From positions 40,533,551-40,597,550 of the forward strand of contig OX123186.2 in assembly GCA_944739405.2 (NCBI GenBank): a DNA stretch of 64,000 nucleotides, written 5' to 3'. The notes beneath the pieces are model-generated. The model was not told the origin of the DNA, did no database searches, and was given only the letters and a program-made list of their open reading frames with translations. This document shows, one piece after another, positions 20,960 through 32,600 of this stretch. The translations under genes were made by a program, and so were the position numbers. Each line of letters begins with the position of its first letter. Within the stretch, counting starts at the first letter, position 1. This stretch comes from Euclidia mi. Lineage: Eukaryota > Arthropoda > Insecta > Lepidoptera > Erebidae.

Positions 20960-21713
20960 TATTGTTCTCTGTAGACTGCCTCCTGTAGTCGAAAGATAGT
21001 CCTTTATTTACGAAACGTCTAAAGGATATACCATTCGGCCAAAAACTCTCATCAAGATACTTGTCTACATAACACTTACTGACAAAAAGCTTAAAAGCAC
21101 TGTAGCTACGCCATTTTTATTCTGATTGGGGCTACTTCCTCTTGCGTTTTTGTAAATACATATTCTGCAATATCCGATTCCGAGACCTCCTTATGCACAT
21201 GCGTAATGAATAAAGGTATTTTCATATCTGCTGCTTTAAACTTTGTATTGACATCAGAACAAGCTTTACCCTTACACGTCACAAATTTGTTTCTCAAACT
21301 TTTCTTCTGCACCGTAATCCACTCTTCATTATTTTGATTAGCTCGTTGAGGAACGTTGCTACTTATCGCAACACTCGCAAACGACTTCTTTTCAGTCGAA
21401 GCAACACTTTTTGCAATATTTTGTTTATCAAATGTACTGTTATTATCACTTTGTTTTGAGTGTAGTTCTTCACATCCAGCAACATCGCTAATACATGTCG
21501 TTTCCCTCACACTAGCAGCTTCGTCGCATCTCGCCTTCTCAAGTGAACATTTGTTTGGTAGTAAGACGCCAGGTAGCATGTATCTGAGAAACACGCTTTC
21601 AATGCGCCCTTGGGATCTTTTCCAACAATTTGTACAGCGTTTTCAATACACAAGCACTTTTGTATTGAAAGCAAAAACATTTCCATCTCCAATAGACAAC
21701 CCCGAGATAACAT
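20960..21713 (-). pseudogene. ORF1 of minus-strand LINE, frameshifted
   Basis: The frame 21594-21106 encodes a low-complexity Ser/Lys-rich region, then KIPLFITHVHKEVSESDIAE, which resembles the start of an RNA-binding fold. It shifts frame near 21106 and continues as YSAFKLFVSKCYVDKYLDES and FWPNGISFRRF, the usual end of such ORF1 proteins. The ORF1 stop TAA overlaps the ORF2 start. An earlier piece at 21713-21600 (IVGKDPKGALKACFSDT) is in yet another frame. ORF1 proteins bind element RNA. No intact zinc knuckle was found. Confidence 0.6.
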
Positions 21714-21989
21714 TTATTTTGGAGTAACATTTTTTGAGTATTTACACAAGGTAAAGTAACTGTTATAATAAGGTATGAAGAAAAAAATAAGTTAGGTCAT
21801 CAGGTTACCGACACATTTTAGAAGAAAGATATTAAAAACCAATCTATTTTAATTTACATGAAACACGAAAAGGGAAATTAATATTTTTCCTCGTCCTTAA
21901 TTGCTTCTGCCCGTGTAAAAAGAGCAGATGAAGTGCACGGAGTGTAATATAAAATGAATTTCAATATTTACCCGACGAACACTCGGAAG

Positions 21990-22215
21990 GCGTCTAACTT
22001 TATCGCAGACTAGTCGACGCCAGCGGCTTTGCACGCACATATTTTCGAATTTCCCGTTTTGCCTGATCCCGTGGGAATTTCGGGAAATCCCGTCTAAGTG
22101 CACCCCTACGGTGCCCAAGGAACATACATGCTAAATTTCATCTTCTTACGACCAGTAGTTTCGGCTGTAGCGTGTCTGTCAGTCAGTCAGTAACGTAAGG
22201 ATTTTATATATTAAG
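21990..22215 (+). repeat. Short interspersed repeat, copy A
   Basis: Shares gtgggaatttcgggaaatcc, tagtttcggctgtagcgtgt, ctgtcagtcagtcagtaacg and ggattttatatattaagat with 27312-27525. The first motif is itself a short inverted repeat. Non-coding. The oriented end in tatattaagat suggests a retroposon tail. Confidence 0.75.
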
Positions 22216-23999
22216 ATTATGGAGGCGGATTTTAAATAAATTGGCTTCAAACTTCACTGATATGGTTGGGAAGATATTTATTATTTAATGCTTATGAATA
22301 ATTAAACATGCCTGTGAGTATGTTGTAGCGATATTTGATTTTATTTCACACAAGCAATTGTGTGTGTGTGATACGTCTTTGTAAGGCGAAGTGTTTGTGG
22401 CTGTATTAATATTATCTCGTCTTCAGGCAATTACAAAACTTTGATGAAACGGTTATTGACTTTTGAAAGTAAATTATTCGCCCACCATAAATAAGTAGGT
22501 ATACATCGTCAAATCGTCGGATACCCACGTAAAACGAATTATGATTATGACATCACAGTACCTACTTCCACTAGTACCTATTTATTGCCGTAACCATAGA
22601 CGTAAGCTTTTTATATATAGTTTGGTATAATGCTGATCTAAAACAGAGCACCAATAGACTGTTTTATCACTTCAGCGCTATTTTGATTACGATCGAAAAA
22701 CCTTCACCTAAAAAGCCTAGTCTCTATCTATTTCAATCGGAAGTAAGTCTACACACAAATCGTTGGTCTCTCTACCAATAAATATGATTTGCCGCTATAT
22801 CAGTAAATCTCTATTTATCATACATCAATAGATTGGAGCATAGATTTCTTGCTGTTACAGATTTTTACAAAAATAAGCACAGTATATTTCTGTAAAATTT
22901 TCTTCAATTTGGTCTGAGCTTACTTCGAGGATGAAAAAACGAGCAAATATGAATAAAAAAAGCTATCAAAGTGGTTTTCATCGCAGGCCTTTTAATTTTA
23001 AATAGATCGCTTAGTACTTTGGCGCACGAAGCGTTACTCTGCAGTTGGATTGCTTTTTTCAACCAGACAAACCGTTGTTGGAGTGATTTAAAATGGCGAA
23101 GTATTTAAAAATGTGCCACTACATTTTTATCTGTTGATTAGGAATTTGATAAGTTTACTAGATGTTTTAAAATAACCTAGAGAGCTAGAAAAACGTATTT
23201 TCATAGTTGGATCTTTATTTTTCATTAAAGAAAAATTACGTAGAATTACGTAGCTCCGTGCTTTTAAAAGTTTAAATCAATATTAAACGTTTATGTTTCA
23301 CTAAAGTTGTATTTATGCCAAAAGAAGTGTGAAAGACATTGAGTTTGGTGTTTGAAAAGGATTGAAACCTCGCTGCCGACAGTTCTTGGCGGACAGATCA
23401 ACTACCCAGTGTCAACGGACGGATTTCAAATCATCATCCTGAAACCCGGGGAGTATTTTACTTATTAACTTACACTCCTCATCACATATTTACTCGGCTC
23501 ACATAACGTGAGCTTCGTCCATCACACACTGGCACAGTTTCTGTCTCCTTTTGCTTGGCAAAAGTGGAAGCAAAATCGTGGACTGAACAAATGCCCCATA
23601 CAAACACACATCACACTTCACAATTATTATTTTAAGTGTATATGCATCAATTTCCAGTTGATTTATTTGAATATAATTAGTACCTAGTATAATAATAGCT
23701 ACAGCCTACAGCTATCTTACCTAGTTTACTTAAGATTGTCCAAGAAACTAAGATATTATAAGTAATATAGGTATCTAGTAATCAAATTACCTTTCTAGTT
23801 CCTTTGTTATTCTTTTTCTGTTCAATTTGTATAACTTTTCTTATTTTTTTTTTGTAACATACCTACATCACTGTACTTTCTTAAAATATTTCTGTCTTTC
23901 AACTTTTTTTGAGTATTTGTTATATTTATATATTAACATCCCTTTCCCCATAACCTGTAATATTTTTCAAATAATTCAGCTGTTTTATTTTTCTTCTTT
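22216..23999. other. Non-coding; possible 5' UTR of Jockey-like copy 2
   Basis: No coding domain. The region from about 23370 (gaaacctcgctgccgacagt) to 24000 may be the 5' UTR of the LINE that follows, but copy 1 lacks this part, so the 5' limit cannot be set. Confidence 0.35.
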
Positions 24000-24021
24000 T
24001 AAGGTAATTTGGGTACAAAAT

Positions 24022-25080
24022 ATGTCTACACACACTTTGATGACCCGTAAGGCTTTGGCAAAGGAAACGGAGCACAAGTTGAAGATTGCACTACTGGAAC
24101 TCAAGAAATATAAGGAAGATCATAGTCAACTGTTGAAGGAACGAATTGACAGTGAAGAGGAAATTAAGTATGTTAATGACAAAGTCTCACAACTGAAAGC
24201 ACAATTGACGGAACACCACATAGAACATATGGACATTCTGGACCAGCGGGACAGACTGCAGGAAGAAGTCAGATCATATAGTAGCTGCGATGATACATAT
24301 ATGAGGCAGCTCAGTCGCATCATGGAGTTGGAAACAAGCTTGAGTGAAGCTCAATCCAAAATAACAACCTTGGAGAATTCCATTCAGTCACTAAGCAGCG
24401 CAGCAAACCAGGACCTGTTCTCTGAAGTCATTGGTGGAAAGGCAAATATTTTTAAATCTGTAAAATGTAACTGTAACTTTACATATAAGGTGTCAAATGG
24501 TAAATTTAGGAAATTGACAAAATTAAATAAATTAATGAAGCGACTTGAGTTAGGCTATAAGAGGTCAAAGAAAATTGTAGATTTAACACAAATTAACCAT
24601 GATTTAGTTAAAGAGAGTGAGTTATTAGTTTCTAAGCTTAAGGATAGTAGTGAGCAATTAGCCTGTAGCCGATTACAATATGAACAACACACATGTGAGC
24701 TGCAAACACAAATCACATCATTAAATGCACAGCTCAACAAATTGATAATAGATCATCAAAGTGAAACACAGGAATATATATTGAAATATTATGAAATTAG
24801 CAGAGTTGGAAGAGAAAATCTAAAACAACTGCTCTCTATGACCAACAACAGTAACTGTTTAAATTGTTCAAATCATAAGTTAGAGGCTTCACCTAATTGT
24901 ACAACCAAGTTATATAGTGACTTTCAAGATAAATATCCTTCGAAAACATGTCATGATTCAGGTTCTGACACATTGTTACATGATGAAAATAATAAGGTTT
25001 TAGATAACAATGTTTTAATTTTTTCTGACCAATTGTCAGAAAAAATTAAAACTTTAAAGGAATTGGTATGGGTAGCCTGA
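24022..25080 (+). pseudogene. LINE ORF1 protein, coiled-coil part
   Basis: The ATG at 24022 is preferred over the in-frame upstream extension (from 23827), which is hydrophobic low-complexity translation of AT-rich DNA. The protein begins MSTHTLMTRKALAKETEHKL. It has long heptad-rich helices (about residues 5-125 and 165-250: for example LELKKYKEDHSQLLKERIDS), a short Cys cluster (VKCNCNF), and a second one near the end (NNSNCLNCSNH). Coiled-coil ORF1 proteins of LINEs trimerise and coat element RNA. The frame ends at 25080 after LKELVWVA, but the protein continues in the next frame (25068 on), a one-base frameshift. No canonical CCHC knuckle is present. Confidence 0.65.
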
Positions 25081-25602
25081 TTAGTAGTTATACTGATCGG
25101 TCAATACAAAATATTTGTTCACCAGGACAAGGAATGTCTATGTTAATTAATAAATTAAAGTATGCTAGACTAAATAAACATTCTACAGTTATAATTTTAT
25201 ATGGGGATAGCCTACTAGTTACCAAGAAAGAAATATTAGCTTTATCAGATATTATGATAGAACAAAGTTCTAAAGTGGGGTGCAACTTTATTGTCTGTGC
25301 ATTACCATATTCCAATAACTTATAAAGAAAATAACCAGATAGGTAAATTGAATCTATTATTATATAATAGCACTTGTTGTCATAGTGACCATATTTTATT
25401 TTTCGACTCTAATATTTTTATTAGTAATTTCTTTTTAACAAAAGATACTATGTATCTCTCTTTTATATATAGGCGACAACTTGCTAAATTATTAGCATTT
25501 AAATTACATAGTGAACGCAGTACTACTAGAGTACTTAGGAATTTGGTAGATAATAGTTATACCAATAGTAGTATTGACAAATCTATTAGTTTAAACTACT
25601 AG
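25068..25602 (+). pseudogene. ORF1 C-terminal, SGNH-hydrolase-like part
   Basis: Two frames, 25068-25325 and 25291-25602, together continue ORF1. The first has VIILYGDSLLVTKKEI, where GDS matches the nucleophile block of SGNH/esterase domains. The second has HILFFDSNIF and YRRQLAKLLAFKLH, in the position of the C-terminal block, but the Asp-x-x-His pair is not evident. Some CR1-group LINEs are known to carry an esterase-like ORF1 domain; assignment here is inference. The stop TAG at 25600-25602 abuts the start of the endonuclease frame. Confidence 0.45.
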
Positions 25603-25609
25603 ATGAGAC

Positions 25610-26597
25610 AACAGATAGGCATTCATGTGTTTTAAACTTAGCTCATCAAAACATACAAGGCCTATCTAGCAAAGAATTAGAGAAAGATTTATTTTTAAAG
25701 AAACATAAGTTGCATGTATTATGCATTACGGAACATTGGTTAAGAGGTGACCAATTAATATTCAATAATGAATTTTATACAGTGATTAGTGCATTCGTAA
25801 GAAAGAACGCTATTCGTGGTGGCTCTCTCATATATGTTTGTAATAGTATTAAATGTAAAGAACGAAAGGACATAGCCGAACTTTCTATCGAGCGCACCGC
25901 TGAGATATCTTGTGTTGAACTTGAGCAACACGTCATAGTCTGTGTATACCGACCACCGCAAAGTGACTTTAGCCAATTTGAAAGCATCATGGAGGACGTC
26001 TTAATACACTTAAGTTCCAGCAGGAAGTCAATAATCGTATGTGGTGATTTTAATGTTAACTTGTTAGAACAATCACCAACTTGTACTAGGTTAGTTAGTT
26101 TATTTATGTCATTTAATTTGAATGTTTTATTTTCTGAACCAACCAGAACTACCTCACATTCTTTTACATGCTTAGATAATATTTTTTGCTATTGTTTGTA
26201 CTTAAGTAAAGCTGTTTTGAGTGACTTGACATCGGATCACTGTGGACAAAATGTTGTAATTCCAACTAATACAACCCCTACAGTACAAAAAATCACATGT
26301 AGGCCTATGACCTCTGCTCGCCTTAATCGCTTTAGTGATGATGTTGCTGCTAAGATCGCCAGCATTGACTTAACTCACGATGATCCAGATGAATTATATA
26401 AGTGGTTATTTGATGTTATTAAAAATGAGTACAATAAAATTTTTAAGCAGAAGACATTTTCCAAGAGCTCTAAAGTTAAATTTTGTGATTGGGCAACAGT
26501 AGGAATATACAAAAGTAGATCTAGGTTGTATGATCTGTATGGTATGAAGCAATACAATTTTAATCCTTCATTTATTGAATATGTAAGAAATTACTAA
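25610..26597 (+). pseudogene. APE-type endonuclease domain of ORF2
   Basis: An open frame running from before 25620 to the stop at 26595-26597. Motifs in order: NLAHQNIQGL (catalytic Asn), LCITEHWL (metal-binding Glu), VYRPP, CGDFNVNLL (Asp and Asn), FTCLDNIFC (Asp), and LTSDHCGQ (Ser-Asp-His). All catalytic positions of the endonuclease appear intact. The enzyme would nick the target to prime reverse transcription. The linker with DWATVGIYKSRSRLYDLYGM follows, then a TAA interrupts at FIEYVRNY. Copy 1 reads through the equivalent position, so the stop is a mutation. Confidence 0.8.
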
Positions 26598-27311
26598 AAA
26601 GTTTTTAAGACAGCATGTGCTTCAGCTAAGTCTATATTTATAAGTAATAAAATTAAAGAATCCAAGAACAAAATAAAAACAACTTGGAACATTATTAACA
26701 GTGAGACTGGTCGAGCTAAGTTAGTAGATAATAGCTATGAATTAAAATGTAATGGAGAAATAGTTACAAAGAAAATTGATGTTGCTCAGACTTTTAACAA
26801 CTTCTTCATAAACATACCAGTGAAACCAACCAAGTGTTTAAACTCATGCCCAAGCAAAGCAGAGATGTTACTTAGGGGCAATGTGAATGAGTGTGATGTG
26901 CTGTTTAATTTTAAATACATTGACACCAATGACATCCTCAAGACATTCAAGACCATCAATATTAAGAAATCTATTGACTTATGGGGTATTTCAGTTATTC
27001 TTGTTCGCCAAATAATTTTTAGCATAGCTCCATATTTAGCTGCAATATTTAATAGATGCGTGGATAAAGGGGTATTTCCTGATTTAATGAAACACAGCAA
27101 GGTGATACCACTTTTCAAAAAAGGATCCAAGAGCGACCCTAGTAACTTTCGGCCAATTTCTATCTTGCCTGCAATCAGTAAAATTTTTGAAAAGGTTATT
27201 TTGCATCAGTTAGAGAGCCACTTTCTCACAAATAATTTATTGCACAGTGAGCAGTATGGCTTCACTAAGGGTCGCTCCACCGTTGATGCCGGTGTAATTA
27301 TATTCAAATAC
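26598..27311 (+). pseudogene. RT N-terminal part, Jockey-like copy 2
   Basis: The frame resumes after the stop and is open at 26820-27314. It includes KSIDLWGISVILVRQI, SNFRPISILPAISKIFEKVI and SEQYGFTKGRSTVDAG, all closely matched in copy 1. It is cut at about 27311 by an inserted repeat, so the first catalytic motif lies on the far side. Confidence 0.8.
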
Positions 27312-27525
27312 TAGAGGACGCCAGCAGCTACGCCTGCATTTTTTTTTAATTTACCCGTTTTGGCCGATCCTGTGGGAATTTCGGGAAATCCCTTCTTAGT
27401 GCACCCCTACGGTCCCCAAGGATCATACATGCCAAATTTCAGCTTCCTGTGCCCAATAGTTTCGGCTGTAGCGTGTCTGTCAGTCAGTCAGTAACGCAAG
27501 GATTTTATATATTAAGATATCTTTG
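27312..27525 (+). mobile_element. Repeat copy B inserted into the RT gene
   Basis: About 214 bp beginning near gaggacgccagcagc, with a run of T, then gtgggaatttcgggaaatcc, tagtttcggctgtagcgtgt and ctgtcagtcagtcagtaacg, ending at atatattaagat. It matches 21990-22215 and splits codons that are contiguous in copy 1 (near 3885-3900). Exact target duplications could not be fixed. Confidence 0.75.
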
Positions 27526-28206
27526 ACGCTTGGGAAAATTCGAAGGATGCCATTGGTGTTTTTTGCGACTTGTCAAAGGCTTTTGATTGTGTTGAACATG
27601 ATACACTTTTACGTAAACTCAACCATTATGGTATTCGAGATAGCGCACTCAATCTTGTTACCAGTTACCTTAGAGATAGAGTTCAGTATGTAGATGTTAG
27701 TGGAAGTAGGTTTCAAGGTTTGCCAGTGGGAATGGGCGTTCCACAGGGCTCTATTTTTGGTCCGTTTCTTTTTTTAATATATATTAATGACTTGCCATTC
27801 TTTGTTAGAAATCTATGTGATATTGTTCTTTTTGCTGACGATACTTCACTTATTTTTAAAGTTGATCGTAATACAAGTAACATTGACAGCGTAAATAATT
27901 CTCTTGCGCAAGTACTACATTGGTTCACGACAAATAATTTGCTACTCAACTCTGGCAAAACAAAATGTGTGAAATTCACTTTGCCGAATGTCAAAAATGT
28001 TCTTACTACTAGTGTGCACTAACTACCGTCTACATAAAGTTCATAACTCATTTGCGGGACTCGGTATACAATTCTTCAACAAATTACCTCTGGAAATAAT
28101 GAATTTACCTCTGCACAAATTTAAAACCACTACTAGGAATTTTCTTTTAAAAAGGGGGTATTACACTATTAAAGAATTTCTAGATGACAAGACATCATGG
28201 GTCTAG
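27526..28206 (+). pseudogene. RT palm and C-terminal tail, Jockey-like copy 2
   Basis: 27526-28022 encodes GVFCDLSKAFDCVEHDTLLR (first catalytic Asp), MGVPQGSIFGPFLFLIYIND and IVLFADDTSLIFKVD (AspAsp), then NSGKTKCVKFTLPN. Near 28010 the sequence jumps to the C-terminal tail (YRLHKVHNSFAGLGIQFFNK, 28018-28206). Copy 1 has a further ~480 bp of thumb and connection here. The RT is therefore deleted for its C-terminal half as well as being interrupted upstream. Confidence 0.8.
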
Positions 28207-29148
28207 TTGCTTTTTGCAAATTCACCATTATTGTTATTTTTATGACTGTGTAAAATACTCTCTTCTTAATTAGTAAAATGTTAAGTGGAGGTGCCTCGTG
28301 AACACATGATTTTTGCAGGATTTGGATATTATTATGATTTGTTGAATGTAGTTTAACATTATTTATTCCTGATCATATCGTTGTTCACTTGTCACCTTCA
28401 CAAAATTCTTTCTACATTTGCATTCCTTCACGCGGTCCACTGATTTATGTTAATAATAACGATCTGGAAAATGGAGGTAATTGGCGGTCATGGTCAGTAT
28501 ACCAATAGATTGTTCTTACTGCCAGTTTGTATACCGTTATCGTCATGCTCACTAAAATGTCATTTCTTGTGGTGGCGTCGTGTGTCGGGTCATCCCTGTC
28601 CCTCTAATATGGCGAGAGGGATGATGGCTGGCACATGCGTCATACTCGTGAACGGGTGCTACTTGCGATGACTGGTCGATGACGGTCTTGCGGGCTGGTA
28701 TTAGATTTTAATATTTAACTGCATCATTTCCATCATGGGTCTGATCACTTTCGCAGATTGCCTGCATTATTAGGTATATATAATGTAAGTGGATGCTCCT
28801 GTTTCACCATGTCTATTCTGAGGAGACTAACCAAATGAACATCAAAAGTATTATGCTTGAGTATTATTATGTACAGTAAATATTTACAAGTGATATAGAA
28901 GGTGTAACAGTTGCAGCACCTTACAAAATGTAAATTATGTGTATTATGCAAAACCTGTCGAAGACAAAGAGTGACCGTGAGTTTTATTGCCCGTTCTTTC
29001 TCATGGTTCTACCTATTGCTTTGCGAACGTGGCAGTAAATGTAAATGTAGAGTCTTTAAGTATTTATTTTATACATTTATTATTTTGACGTTCATAAGCG
29101 TCACATTGTGACCCAAATGAATAATTGATTTTGAATTTGAATTTGAAA
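28207..29148 (+). other. 3' UTR of Jockey-like LINE copy 2
   Basis: The last ~390 bp (28762-29148) match copy 1. The part at about 28440-28740 has no counterpart in copy 1 and could be a further small insertion. The element ends gattttgaatttgaatttga. Confidence 0.65.
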
Positions 29149-29242
29149 GCATTAGCTAATTACATGAGAACAGTTTTAGAATTATAATCAGTATACTGTT
29201 TGTTTCACTATCTCACACGAATAGTCAACTTACTTAATTGAG

Positions 29243-29590
29243 GCAGCGATAACCTAGTGGATACATCAACGGACTGTATTTCTATACAGAGAGTATCGGA
29301 TTCGTATCCGCAGCATGCACCAATGACATTTTGAAGTTATTAAATTGTTAATTATCGCTTGCCCCGTGCCTCAGAGAGCAGTCGGTCCCGGCTGCCATGA
29401 AGGTTTTTGACACTCGTTACAGAGAGTCAGTACCCTCAAATAAACCGAAACTGGTCTAAACCATGGAATATCGCTATTCCTTTGGGTTGCGGAGGGCAGA
29501 CGGCAGTTACAGTTGTTCTGTAGATATGCTGATATTCTGTCATATCTGGTTAGGCTAGTAAGCAAAGCCCGGGGTTCAAGGCATGTTATA
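29243..29590 (+). mobile_element. tRNA-derived SINE, second family, plus copy
   Basis: The head aggcagcgataacctagtgg with ggattcgtatccgcagc in the B-box position is followed by a body with gctgccatgaaggtttttga, cactcgttacagagagtcag, and ggttgcggagggcagacgg, ending near agcaaagcccggggttc. The same sequence runs on the minus strand at 50435-50790 and, without the head, at 31400-31660. Confidence 0.75.
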
Positions 29591-29599
29591 TGTGAATAA

Positions 29600-31395
29600 C
29601 TGTAGGACGATGATGGGTCAACAGATTTAATTAAAAGTACTTGTCAGCTTTGAACGCCAGCAATACAATATCAGCTGTCTTATCTTTTCTGAAAGACCAT
29701 CTAATCGAAAAAGTGCTTAGCCGTATTCGTAAAACCTAAGTTGTACATTAGGTGCTATCATAATATCTTAAGTAAATCTATCGTTTAGTTTAATAAACAT
29801 AACTTTCAGCATTTGGAGAAATGCTCTATTTTGTAAGACAATAGAAGAAGCCCAAACTCGATGGGTTTTCTAATCATTCACTAAATCCATGTAGCTCCTC
29901 TCACCTTCAAGCCTTATCATCAATCTATTTCAGAAGTCCCTTATTATTGTCTTGTCACCTTATCTACATATTATAATTGCCAAGGATCGTGATGATAAAA
30001 TAAATATAATCGGGTGAAAGGAGAATGACCAAAACTGGGTTATTTTGTGGCACGTTTGCTTCTAAACCATTCATATATGGAAAAAAATATTTTATTTTAT
30101 AATTTTAAATATATTTATTTTATGTTAAAGCATATTGGGGATTTTTAGTTCTAAAATAAAAGTATCTACGTTGTTCCGATCGTGACATCGCCATTTCATA
30201 TTCAAAACTCATTAAGCATATTTCGGCAAATGTTTACAGTTTCTTGCAAACTCCTTTTAATAGGGAAAATGACATTCACAGTGCAAACAGTGTGACATAG
30301 CAAAAGTTCTAATAAGCAAAGTAACACCAAAATCTTATGATATTTTGAAACATGTATTGTGGTGAACTATTTTCTATAAATAATATATTTATCCTTTTTG
30401 CACGAAATAATGTTTTATACTTATCGAAAATATGGGAACATATTTTTATTATACTGGCATCCATAATTTCTTACGTCAGTTATTTTGACATGAAAACAGT
30501 CAAATTGTTTTTCACCTATGCCATAGTAAATCTATAGCAATGTGGAAAATAAGTAATTTACTGTCCTTTATATTGACTTGAGGAATCCTTTGTGGACCAA
30601 ACTAGTTTATTTCGTGTTGTCAAGACTCGTGGCTTGACTAAAGTATGATACAGGCCTTATTGGTAGCATAAGTCTATCGTCTGGACGTAGAACAACTAGC
30701 CGTGGTGAGGATTGCGGTTGTGTTAACTCTTCCTTTGCGGTACCTCGGCAGCAACACGTCCGTTCTTTGGACAAGTTATCTCGTTCGTCGCTCAATATTT
30801 TGACATCATGGATAGCGCCAGTCTGTGTAAGTGTTGTTTACTTCTCTTCGCAATTCTTACAATTCTCTCGTGTTCTCATCACCGCATATTCAGACGGACT
30901 TTAATTCTTTGTTTCAGGAATTGAATGGAGTCTTTTGTTTAGAATGCTACACATTAATTGAAGCTGTTGCAACTTCTGAGTACATACCTGCACCACATTA
31001 TGGTATACGATATACAAGCTCCCGCTTCATTTTAAGATGATTTATAATAACAAATAAATATGAGTAACAATAACTGTGTTTCATTTACCAATTAACTATA
31101 AAAACAGTGTAGTTTTAATGCTTCTTTATAATAAAGTCAAATAAAGCTTATCTTTTACTAACTAGCCTCATAAAAGTGATTATTGATTGTACCACATGGT
31201 ATTGTGAATTTTCAGTAAGAAATATATCAGACTGAAAGTAGGTACCCCAAAGTAATAATAATGTACAGTCATTTAAATGTATGTAGCTTGGCTACGTAGC
31301 TCCACTTCTTGTTACAACTATTTTCTAAATGTATATAATATATCTATTAGATGTATAATAAGTGCTAGTAATATGATTAAGTCATGTCATCATCG
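29600..31395. other. Intergenic DNA, no feature recognised
   Basis: AT-rich. A minus-strand frame at 30607-30795 is Arg/Ser-rich but not recognisable. Nothing else found. Confidence 0.4.
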
Positions 31396-31399
31396 TCCT

Positions 31400-31660
31400 A
31401 GCGTTATCTCGTTTGCATCCAAGACTTACACGCCTAGGAGCCCGGGGTCCACTTACTAGTCTAACAAGATATGACAGGATATCAGCTTTTCCACAGAGCC
31501 ACTGCCGTCTGACCTCCGCAACTGAAAGGCGATATTTCATGGTTTCGACTAGTATCAGTTTATTTGAGGGTACTGATTCCCCGTAATGACTGTCAAAGAT
31601 CTTCATGACAGCTGGGACCGACGGCTTAACGTACTCACTGAAGCACGGCCGATAATAAAC
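31400..31660 (-). mobile_element. Second-family SINE, head missing
   Basis: Minus-strand copy of the body at 29330-29590: ggggtccacttactagtcta, ttttccacagagccactgcc, gtctgacctccgcaactgaa and gactgtcaaagatcttcatg. The tRNA-like head, which would lie at its right end, is absent or unrecognisable. Confidence 0.7.
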
Positions 31661-31834
31661 AAATTTGCTTTAACTAATATGATTAAATCACACAACCATT
31701 ACAAAACTTAACCTCAAAATATTTGGAATCTTAAATGTCCGATATCTAAGAACTGCCGCCGAATTTTGTATTATTTTTTCCTGATTAAATTACGACTATA
31801 TTTTCTGTCTATAACTGGTCAAACCATCAAGAAG

Positions 31835-32100
31835 CAAAATATATATATATTCTATCACATACACACATCACCATCTAGTCCCAAACTAAGCAGAAGCTTG
31901 TACTATGGGTACTAGATAATGGATAAACATACTTATATACTTTTTTTTTTGTAAATACATACATATTATACATAGAAACACCCAGACCAAGACAAACATC
32001 CATGTTCACGCACACAAATGTTTGACTTGAGCGGGAATCGAACCCGCACCCTTCGGCGTAGCAGTCGCTTACACTCCCGCGGCGCCAACCGGTCGTCAAA
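31835..32100 (-). mobile_element. tRNA-derived SINE, third family
   Basis: On the minus strand the head has ggttggcgccgcgggagt (A-box region) and gggtgcgggttcgattcccg (B box), within 32030-32095. The body follows, then an end containing tagtttgggactagatggtg near 31865-31895. The tail recurs at 40545-40620. The polymerase III boxes would drive its own transcription. It is not a functional tRNA gene: the sequence does not fold into a full cloverleaf with an acceptor stem. Confidence 0.75.
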
Positions 32101-32595
32101 AAATAAGCCCAACTTCCATACAAAATTGGTCATTCTCCTTTGGCGTGTTAGATTTTATTACCTAGTAATAAAACATAGGAAGCTGAATAATAGCTAGATA
32201 CTGGTTAACTGACACAACATAGAATTTATTATATCATAGAAAATGCTTAACATTATAAAAAAGCTGCATATAAAAACATCGTATATACCTGTCGCTAATT
32301 CCAAAAGCAATTGGAACGATTTAATTCAAATTCTATAATAGAATCCCGTTTGCCATATCCGTGGACCAGTTCTAAATCCTTATTTCCTCTCGTCCGCTCC
32401 AACAGTTGAGGTTCTAATTAGAAAGTACTTATGGCGAGAATTTACCTGGATTATCTGATTCTCAATGGTCTATATTATAAAGGTCATTGTATAAAATGTC
32501 TTGGATGTTTGCCAGTATAATGCGATACGATAATTGATTTTCTTCTATAAGAAGATATTGGAAAACTCAATCGGTATTATTTTCTTTTAAGGATT
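32101..32595. other. Intergenic DNA, no feature recognised
   Basis: AT-rich with no coding or repeat match; it ends at the BEL target site. Confidence 0.4.
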
Positions 32596-32600
32596 GCATG

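Larger units (their letters stand above)
18440..21727 (-). mobile_element. CR1/L2-group LINE with internal RT deletion
   Basis: Read from right to left it contains an ORF1 region (21713-20960), an APE-type endonuclease (20959-19616), the N-terminal RT (19577-18870) and the C-terminal RT tail (18869-18543). The RT segment with the catalytic Asp residues is missing between about 18890 and 18850. A 66-bp hairpin lies within the endonuclease. Proteins are close to the fragment at 9620-10437. Daphne/Crack-like clade placement is a guess. Confidence 0.75.
24000..29150 (+). mobile_element. Jockey-like non-LTR retrotransposon, copy 2
   Basis: Near full-length relative of copy 1, in order: ORF1 (24022-25602), endonuclease (25610-26597), linker and RT (26598-28206, interrupted at 27312-27525), and a 3' UTR (28207-29148) ending in a (TTTGAA)n-type tail. 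ORF2 begins at the ORF1 stop. The 5' end is not fixed. Frames are broken by at least two frameshifts in ORF1, a stop at 26596, the 27.3-kb insertion, and a deletion near 28010. Confidence 0.8.

Noticed and set aside
30607..30795. Exon or integrase tail on the minus strand
   Set aside because: A 62-codon Arg/Ser-rich frame; some resemblance to LTR-element integrase tails but no motif firm enough to call.
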